Below, one piece after another: positions 23,978-29,575 of a stretch of 29,575 nucleotides of DNA. The stretch covers positions 1 to 29,575 of the forward strand of contig CAYRJC010000006.1 of assembly GCA_964424635.1 (NCBI GenBank), given 5' to 3'. A program made the translations under genes and the position numbers. How positions within the stretch are numbered: the stretch's first letter is position 1; each line of letters opens with the position of its first letter. The notes beneath the pieces are model-generated. The model worked only from the letters and a program-made list of their open reading frames with translations. It searched no databases and was not told the DNA's origin. Origin of the DNA: UBA920 sp964424635. Its GTDB lineage: Bacteria > Patescibacteriota > Doudnabacteria > UBA920.

Positions 23978-24691
23978 TTATGGGTTGGCCTGGCTAGAGG
24001 GGGCGTAGTTAGAACCAGAATCACCGTGAAAAATATTTGGATCAGCAACGTAAATTATTCCTATAATAAAACCAACTATAAACAACACAACTGCCGTTGT
24101 AATCCATACATTAGCCCTGGCTTTGGCAACATAGGCAAAAGTAGAAGTGAAATGATTTTGTGCAAATTCCACCTCCGAATCAATAATTCGATTTCTACGT
24201 TCTGGTTGAGCGGTTGGTATGTAAGAGCTTCGAACCATGTCAGGAGAAAAGAATTTAATCAAATCACTTCGAGAGATAACCCCCATCAATTTATTTGTAC
24301 TGTCAGTTACAGGAACTGGATTAACTCGATCTTCAGCAAACATTCTTGAGACTTCTTCTATAGTATTTTCTGGGCGCGCAAAAGGTACGCTTTGGTTCAT
24401 GATATCCTTAGCTTTAGCATTAACAATTTGTTCTACTACATGAGGAAGATGCTTATTACCACCTTGAACATAGTCCATATTAGACAACATATGAATATAA
24501 GTTGGTAAATATAGATGAGAATCAGCTGTAATGAAATCTCTTTCAGAAATAGTACCCAAAACCCTATCTTCTTCATTAACAACAGGGACTCCAGTAAAAT
24601 GATGTTCATGTAAAATTTCGGCCACCTCACTTACAAGAGTATCAGGTTTAACAGTAATAACTTTTGTTGACATTAAATCTTTAACTAGCAT
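23978..24691 (-). CDS. Membrane-tethered CBS-pair protein
   Basis: This 237-residue protein has two CBS motifs: residues about 1-55 (VKDLMSTKVITVKPDTLVSEVAEIL, then GVPVVNEEDRVLGTISERDFI) and about 92-148 (AKDIMNQSVPFARPENTIEEV, then PVPVTDSTNKLMGVISRSDLI). A helical segment follows, then one membrane helix near 194-215 and a short Ser/Asn-rich external tail. CBS pairs bind adenosine nucleotides and usually regulate a partner enzyme or transporter. Here there is no fused catalytic domain, so it is probably a stand-alone membrane-bound sensor. The partner is unknown. It heads the unit with recO and has a leaderless-type promoter. Confidence 0.9.
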   Translation of the reverse strand: MLVKDLMSTKVITVKPDTLVSEVAEILHEHHFTGVPVVNEEDRVLGTISERDFITADSHLYLPTYIHMLSNMDYVQGGNKHLPHVVEQIVNAKAKDIMNQSVPFARPENTIEEVSRMFAEDRVNPVPVTDSTNKLMGVISRSDLIKFFSPDMVRSSYIPTAQPERRNRIIDSEVEFAQNHFTSTFAYVAKARANVWITTAVVLFIVGFIIGIIYVADPNIFHGDSGSNYAPSSQANP

Positions 24692-24697
24692 ATATTT

Positions 24698-24703
24698 ATT
24701 ATA
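24698..24703 (-). promoter_or_regulatory. -10 box of the CBS-recO unit, leaderless layout
   Basis: TATAAT on the minus strand ends six bases before the CBS ATG. The -35 position falls inside the hairpin that terminates the preceding unit (24711-24748), so terminator and promoter overlap. Confidence 0.6.
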
Positions 24704-24710
24704 TCAGAAA

Positions 24711-24748
24711 TTTAAAAGCCGTCTTCATACATAAAGACGGCTTTTAAA
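24711..24748 (-). terminator. Intrinsic terminator after the small membrane protein pair
   Basis: A perfect 15-bp stem (24711-24725 with 24734-24748), with GCCGTCTT/AAGACGGC at its top and an eight-base loop, starts nine bases beyond the stop of the 84-residue gene. The minus-strand 3' side reads GGCTTTTAAATTT, a partly interrupted U-tract. Confidence 0.85.
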
Positions 24749-24756
24749 AATTAAAA

Positions 24757-25011
24757 TTATTTGCAAAGCCACGCACAATTATAACTATCAGCAGAAGCAG
24801 AGTTAGCCACCGGTCGCTTTCCAGTATCATTTAAAAATGCTTGAATTACCTGCTTAGCCTCTGCTTCTGATTTTGCAGCCGCTACTGCACTAGCAAAATC
24901 AGCAATCTTATGATCAAGTCGGCGCTCTATATAAGTAGTCCAAGCTAGCAAGATTGTACTAGTAACTAAGACTAAGACTAAAGCGTATTTTAAACCTGTA
25001 ATCGCGTTCAT
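24757..25011 (-). CDS. Small single-pass membrane protein with a Cys-containing tail
   Basis: This 84-residue protein has one membrane helix near 7-27 (GLKYALVLVLVTSTILLAW). A charged helix follows (RRLDHKIADFASAVAAAKSEAEAKQVIQAF), and a short external tail ends in YNCAWLCK with two cysteines four residues apart. I know no family. It is the second gene of a two-gene unit, 14 bases after its partner, and is closed by a strong terminator. The paired design (helix plus exported Cys tail in both products) suggests they work together at the cell surface. This is inference. Confidence 0.7.
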   Translation of the reverse strand: MNAITGLKYALVLVLVTSTILLAWTTYIERRLDHKIADFASAVAAAKSEAEAKQVIQAFLNDTGKRPVANSASADSYNCAWLCK

Positions 25012-25025
25012 ATTTAAGTTATTAA

Positions 25026-25292
25026 CTATTGTGGATTGTTAATTTGATAACGCAAAACTTCACCATAACCAGATTCACTAGGACCAGCCCCGCCACCAGG
25101 CTCTACACAACGCTCATTAGGATTATCTGAATTTATACAGTAATTTGTAGAAGTTGACCCAACATGGGCATCACTAAATAATGGTTTATTAGCATAGGCA
25201 TCAAATAAACCTATAAACAAACCACCAGCAATCAAACCAACTAAAAAGGAGTAAGCAATCTGTCTAGTCAAAAAAGGAACTTCTTTATTCAT
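25026..25292 (-). CDS. Small membrane protein, first gene of a two-gene unit
   Basis: This 88-residue protein has a membrane helix near 11-31 (QIAYSFLVGLIAGGLFIGLF). A polar exported tail follows, containing two cysteines (TNYCINSDNPNERCVEP) and a Gly/Pro-rich stretch. It may be a type II or pseudopilin-like anchor, but I see no pilin cleavage site, and I do not recognise a family. Its promoter has a TATAAT about 25 bases before the ATG, so this mRNA has a short leader, unlike its leaderless neighbour. There is no obvious ribosome binding site in the AT-rich leader. Confidence 0.68.
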   Translation of the reverse strand: MNKEVPFLTRQIAYSFLVGLIAGGLFIGLFDAYANKPLFSDAHVGSTSTNYCINSDNPNERCVEPGGGAGPSESGYGEVLRYQINNPQ

Positions 25293-25317
25293 TTTTATTT
25301 TTTAATATTCTATATAT

Positions 25318-25323
25318 ATTATA
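25318..25323 (-). promoter_or_regulatory. -10 box of the two-gene small membrane protein unit
   Basis: TATAAT on the minus strand lies 25 bases before the ATG at 25292, between it and the ileS stop at 25352. The surrounding DNA is nearly pure A/T, so the assignment is tentative. Confidence 0.35.
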
Positions 25324-25351
25324 ACTTAAAATAATATATTATTGTGGATAA

Positions 25352-28300
25352 CTATACTTCTAACAATCCTATCCATACCCCTACTCCATTAACTGAAGTT
25401 TGTATCTCATAATCGGCTTCTATTTCTAAGCTAGTTTTGATTTGATTTATAAAAGTTTTCTTTCGATCTACCAAATTAGTTAAAACATTAGCTAAGTTTT
25501 CATCGGAAGTTGTGTAATACAAATCTACAATCTGTCCAACTTGAAGACCGCTTTTTTTACGTAAATCTTGAACAGCTCTTTCTAGTTCCCTAGCAAGTCC
25601 TTCATCTTTTAATTCTTGAGTAATCTCTAGGTTTAAATTAATACCAAGTTTATTTTCAATCTTAGAAATCCAACCAGAACGGTTAACGACTTCAGTATTA
25701 CTGACTTTTTTTACATTAAGCTCTTCGGCCAAAATAGCTTCTAAAGCAGAATCCAAACCTTGCTGATCATTACCCAAACTATACTGCAATTCACCTAAAG
25801 GTTGTCTAACCTTCAGATTCTGTTCTTTACGCAAACTCAAACCCAATTCTACCAGACTACGAACTGATTCCATTTCTTCTAAGCTGCTTTCTCTATAATC
25901 ACGAACCTCTGACCACTTAGCAAGATGCACCGATGGTTGCCCAGTCAAATCTCGATAAATTTCTTCTGATAAATAAGGCATTAAGGGAGCGAGCATTTTA
26001 GAAATTTCTACCAAAGTAAAACCAAATACCTCTAAAGAATCTTTAGATTCCTGAGTACCCGCTTTCATTCGATCGCGACTTCTACGAACATACCAAGTGG
26101 AAAGTTCAGTGACCAATTCCGAAATCGCCCTACCCGCCTTAACAGTATTATATTTGTCCATTTGAGTAGTGACTTCTTTGTGAGTAGCGAACAACTTAGA
26201 CAACATCCATAAATCTAAACTATGAGTTGAGCTAGGAACAATATCCTCAACTTTATTTTCTGAATACATTCTAAAAAACTTCCAGGTATTCCACAAAATC
26301 AAACTCAATTTTCGATTAACTTCAGAGACCCCGGTTTCTGAAAAATTCAAATCCTCACCAGAAGTCACCGGACTGTTAAGTAAATAAAACCTTACTGGGT
26401 CAACACCATATCTTTCGATAATTTGGTATGGGTCAGGGAAATTATTTTTCGATTTAGACATTTTACTACCATCCTCAGCTAAAATCGTTCCTGTGGTAAC
26501 AACATTCTTGAAAGGAGCTCTATCAAATAGGATGCTACTCATAACATGCATCACATAAAACCACGCTCTTGTCTGAGGAATATACTCTGCAACAAAATCC
26601 GCTTGGGTTCTTTGTTCGAATAACTCTTGATTTTCGAAAGGAGCATGTAACTCAGCAAAAGGCATACTCGCTGATTCTACCCAACAATCAACAACTTCCG
26701 GAATACGACTCATTAAACCAGAACACTTTTCACACTTTACTTTTATCTGATCGACATAAGGACGGTGCAAATCTAAATCATTTAATTTAGCTGGATCGTA
26801 ATTTGGATAAATATCATCAAAGTTAGTAGATTTTTCTTGCAACTCCGCAACAGATCCAACACATACAACGTTAGTGCAAGACTCGGTATCACACTTCCAA
26901 AATGGCAAGGCAGTAGCCCAATAGCGATTTCGGGAAATATTCCAATCTGGAGCATTTTGAATCCCTTGTGCAAAGCGACCCTCTTTTAGATGCTCTGGGT
27001 ACCAATTAATGTTTTGGTTAAGCTCCAGTAAGCGTGATTTTATTTTTTGAATATTAATAAACCAAGCTGGTAAAGCTGAATAATACAAAGGAGTTCCGCA
27101 GCGCCAGCAGTGAGGATAGCTATGAGTAAAATTAAGCAGTTTGTAAACCAAGTTTTTTTGCTTAAGTTCATCTAAAACAATTTTATCGCCATCTTTAAAA
27201 AACTGTCCTCGTAAAGAAGAAGGAGCATTATCTATATATTCACCTTTACTGTTAAGCATTGCTTCACGGGGAAGATCTCGATTTTTTGCTGCCACATAAT
27301 CCACCTCTCCATACATTGCTGCATTATGAACTATTCCCGTTCCATCTTCTACAGTTACATAATCTTCAATGTAAATTTTGAAGGCAGTATTGTTTGGATT
27401 ATTAATCACCCCATTATATAGAGGTTCGTATGTTAAACCCTCCAAAGAGCGGCTCGAAACTTCCATCTTCACTTCATAATCACCTTCTAAAATTTCTAAT
27501 CGCTCTTTAGCTAAAATATAATTTTCACCATTTTGTTCGATTACTACATATATGATATCTGATCCAATATTTAAAGCTGTATTACCTGGAAGCGTCCAGG
27601 GAGTAGTTGTCCAAGCTAATGCAAAAGTATTTTCATTAGTCTGCATATCTACAATTCTCTGCCCAGACTGCAATTTGAACTTCACAAAAACAGAAGTTTC
27701 TGTAACATCTTTATAGCTATTATCCATAGCCACCTCAAAATTAGAAAGAGGAGTTTCGCAGCGACTACAATAAAGCAAAACTTTATTATCTTCGTAAATC
27801 AAACCTTTTTCCCAAACCTGTTTGAGACCCCACCAAACACTTTCCATAAATGTGGTGTCCATGGTCTTATAAGAATTTTCGAAATCAACCCAGCGAGCCA
27901 TTCTTTGAACCATGTTCCCCCATTCACCAACATAAGTAAGAACGTTTTCGCGGCAAGCTAAGTTAAATTTTTCAATACCAACTTCTTCAATTTGTTTTTT
28001 TCCAGAAATTGATAATTTCTTTTCAACAATATTTTCAATAGGCAAACCATGACAGTCCCACCCCCAAACACGACGAACATAGCGGCCACGCATAGTTTGG
28101 TAACGACCAAATGCATCTTTCACAGCCGAACCTAAAATATGGCCATAATGAGGTGTTCCAGTTGCAAACGGTGGTCCATCATAAAAAATAAATGGTCTGC
28201 CATTTTTAGTTTGTTCTAAAGATTGTTCGAACATTTTACTCTCTTGCCAGTACTTTAGAGTTTCTAATTCCTGCTGATTAAAATCTGGAGTATTAGCCCT

Positions 28301-28354
28301 AGCTGGAGTTTTGGATTTGTGGTTATTGTTTTCTTCTAATTGATTTTCTGTCAT
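25352..28354 (-). CDS. ileS: Isoleucyl-tRNA synthetase
   Basis: This enzyme charges tRNA-Ile with isoleucine in the cytoplasm. The 1000-residue class I synthetase has the HIGH motif as HYGH near 69-72 within PPFATGTPHYGHILG, the CP1 editing domain with WTTTPWTLPGNTAL, and a Cys pair in CWRCGTPLYY. The IleRS-specific RYWATALPFW segment is present, as is KMSKS near 629-633 (DGSKMSKSKNNF). The editing-domain style, the internal CDTESC/CEKCSG metal-type pairs and the C-terminal domain without the bacterial zinc module are of the type 2 (eukaryote-like) IleRS. That subtype call is from memory of motifs. It follows argS by ten bases, so the two are probably co-transcribed. Confidence 0.96.
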   Translation of the reverse strand: MTENQLEENNNHKSKTPARANTPDFNQQELETLKYWQESKMFEQSLEQTKNGRPFIFYDGPPFATGTPHYGHILGSAVKDAFGRYQTMRGRYVRRVWGWDCHGLPIENIVEKKLSISGKKQIEEVGIEKFNLACRENVLTYVGEWGNMVQRMARWVDFENSYKTMDTTFMESVWWGLKQVWEKGLIYEDNKVLLYCSRCETPLSNFEVAMDNSYKDVTETSVFVKFKLQSGQRIVDMQTNENTFALAWTTTPWTLPGNTALNIGSDIIYVVIEQNGENYILAKERLEILEGDYEVKMEVSSRSLEGLTYEPLYNGVINNPNNTAFKIYIEDYVTVEDGTGIVHNAAMYGEVDYVAAKNRDLPREAMLNSKGEYIDNAPSSLRGQFFKDGDKIVLDELKQKNLVYKLLNFTHSYPHCWRCGTPLYYSALPAWFINIQKIKSRLLELNQNINWYPEHLKEGRFAQGIQNAPDWNISRNRYWATALPFWKCDTESCTNVVCVGSVAELQEKSTNFDDIYPNYDPAKLNDLDLHRPYVDQIKVKCEKCSGLMSRIPEVVDCWVESASMPFAELHAPFENQELFEQRTQADFVAEYIPQTRAWFYVMHVMSSILFDRAPFKNVVTTGTILAEDGSKMSKSKNNFPDPYQIIERYGVDPVRFYLLNSPVTSGEDLNFSETGVSEVNRKLSLILWNTWKFFRMYSENKVEDIVPSSTHSLDLWMLSKLFATHKEVTTQMDKYNTVKAGRAISELVTELSTWYVRRSRDRMKAGTQESKDSLEVFGFTLVEISKMLAPLMPYLSEEIYRDLTGQPSVHLAKWSEVRDYRESSLEEMESVRSLVELGLSLRKEQNLKVRQPLGELQYSLGNDQQGLDSALEAILAEELNVKKVSNTEVVNRSGWISKIENKLGINLNLEITQELKDEGLARELERAVQDLRKKSGLQVGQIVDLYYTTSDENLANVLTNLVDRKKTFINQIKTSLEIEADYEIQTSVNGVGVWIGLLEV

Positions 28355-28364
28355 AAATTTATAG

Positions 28365-29575
28365 TTACATTTGTTCTGGAGCCTTAATTCCTAATAAGTC
28401 GAGTCCATTTTTTAATACCTGTGCGGTGGCCTTAATTAGATTCAAACGAAAATTTCGTTTTACTAAATCTTCTTCTTTCAAGATCGGCGATGATTCATAA
28501 AAAGTATTAAAGGTTTGAGAGAGCTCAAATAAATAATTGCACAGTATATTAGGAATAAAATTCAGGGCAACTACTTCTATAATTTCTGGAAACTGGTTAA
28601 GTTTTCTAAGTACTAAAAAATCTTCTTTATTTAGATCAATACTGTTAATTTCTACTTCCGAAAAATTCTCTTCTATAATTGTCTCTGTAGATTTTCTTAA
28701 TATTCCATTTATTCTTGCATGCGTATATTGCAAATAAGGACCTGTGTTTCCTTCAAAAGACAACGCCTTATCCCAAGTAAAGACGATATCACTTTTATAA
28801 TTATGAGAAAGGTCAAAATACTTGATAGCACCCTGCATAATTAATTTTGAGATCTCTAGTTTGTTGCCTAAAGTAGGGTTTTTTTCTTCTATAATTGCCA
28901 ATGCTTGCTCATTAGATTTAGAAATTAACTCATTGGCTCCAATAATTGTACCTTTGCGAGTACTCATTGCTCCTTCTGGTAAACTTAAAAACCCATAAGC
29001 AATATGCACAGCCTCATCAGGGCTTTCTATAACCCCTAATAATTCTAAAATTTTAAAAGTTTGATTGAGAGTATGGCTTTGTCTATTATCAACTACATAG
29101 ATCTGTTTTTCAAAATTCGCTTGTTCTTTTCTATATATATAGGTAGCTAAATCACGAAGCAAGTAAGTTGTAGCGCCATCAGATTTTATTACTATCGCCA
29201 CCCCTAAATTATAATCTTCTAAATTGACAATCTGAGCGCCTTGAGATTCCACTAACAAACCTTTAGCTTTCAATCTTTCCAAAACATCCGGCATCTTATC
29301 AGCAAAAAAACTTTCCGGCCAATCATTATCTGATTTACGAACTCCCAAGTCATCGTAGATTACGCTATATTCTTTCCAGCTCCAATCCCTAAACTGTTGC
29401 CAAAGCTTTTTGGTTTCACTATCGCCTTGCTCCAATTTTACAAATTCCTGCTTTCCCTCTTCGCGAAGATCAGGGTTACTTTCAATTTCTAAATTGATTT
29501 TTACATATAATTTATTTAATTCGACAATTGGATCTTTCTCTATAATAGATAAGTCTCCCCATTTTTTATAAGCGT
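28365..29575 (-). CDS. argS: Arginyl-tRNA synthetase, N terminus outside the window
   Basis: This enzyme charges tRNA-Arg. The frame is open to the right edge: my reading of the last bases gives AYKKWGDLSIIEKDP, continuing without a stop into LYVKINLEIESNP and on to the body. The TTG at 29435 is therefore not the true start. Visible ArgRS features include FFADKMPDVLERLKAKGL, LEDYNLGVAIVIKSDGATTYL, YVVDNRQSHTLNQ, the KMSKS-equivalent GAMSTRKGT, and the C-terminal anticodon-binding DALR-type domain (GPYLQYTHARINGILRK to the end, with a final LGIKAPEQM). The HIGH motif and N-terminal domain lie beyond the window. The gene is probably co-transcribed with ileS downstream. Confidence 0.96.
   Translation of the reverse strand, partial: AYKKWGDLSIIEKDPIVELNKLYVKINLEIESNPDLREEGKQEFVKLEQGDSETKKLWQQFRDWSWKEYSVIYDDLGVRKSDNDWPESFFADKMPDVLERLKAKGLLVESQGAQIVNLEDYNLGVAIVIKSDGATTYLLRDLATYIYRKEQANFEKQIYVVDNRQSHTLNQTFKILELLGVIESPDEAVHIAYGFLSLPEGAMSTRKGTIIGANELISKSNEQALAIIEEKNPTLGNKLEISKLIMQGAIKYFDLSHNYKSDIVFTWDKALSFEGNTGPYLQYTHARINGILRKSTETIIEENFSEVEINSIDLNKEDFLVLRKLNQFPEIIEVVALNFIPNILCNYLFELSQTFNTFYESSPILKEEDLVKRNFRLNLIKATAQVLKNGLDLLGIKAPEQM

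Overview
The window is AT-rich bacterial chromosome. Its gene set and style suggest a member of Candidatus Patescibacteria (CPR): compact operons, almost no Shine-Dalgarno motifs, a type IV secretion-like cluster with PrgI, a TraC-like N-terminal protein, VirB4 and a giant VirB6/TrbL, and many small membrane-anchored proteins of unknown function. The phylum is inferred from remembered gene content. No rRNA or tRNA is present to confirm it. TGA works as a normal stop (for example rsmA and the 14413-15159 gene), which argues against the TGA-glycine lineages. A run of ten N (1734-1743) and two apparent single-base frameshifts at A-runs suggest a draft or metagenome assembly.

Layout: radA (minus, cut by the left edge) is followed by a 417-bp gene-free stretch. 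That stretch holds two copies of a hairpin with an invariant core and variable self-complementary arms, flanking a separate structured element. Then comes a long minus-strand block, read right to left. A first unit at 15530-12458 encodes three exported or membrane-anchored proteins and ends in a strong intrinsic terminator. A second unit at 12252-2631 encodes VirB6/TrbL, two proline-rich or helical cytoplasmic proteins, PrgI, a TraC-like protein, the VirB4 ATPase and a small membrane protein. A membrane-anchored beta-propeller gene follows. Together these look like an envelope-spanning secretion or attachment apparatus. No VirD4 coupling ATPase, VirB11 or relaxase is visible here.

From 15.5 kb the content becomes housekeeping: a DUF192 lipoprotein (plus strand) converging on rsmA/ksgA and uvrD/pcrA (minus) across a third copy of the conserved-core hairpin; then a LysM-CHAP cell-wall hydrolase (plus); a frameshifted small gene; a membrane protein with extracellular Ig-like/DUF11-like repeats; recO; a membrane-tethered CBS-pair protein; two tiny membrane proteins; and the synthetase pair argS-ileS (minus, argS cut by the right edge).

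Two signals stand out. One is the three-copy terminator-like hairpin whose core is fixed while its 19-20-bp arms differ but remain perfectly paired. The other is a repeated promoter layout in which TATAAT lies 6-8 nt before the start codon of radA, uvrD, the Ig-repeat gene and the CBS gene, implying leaderless mRNAs.
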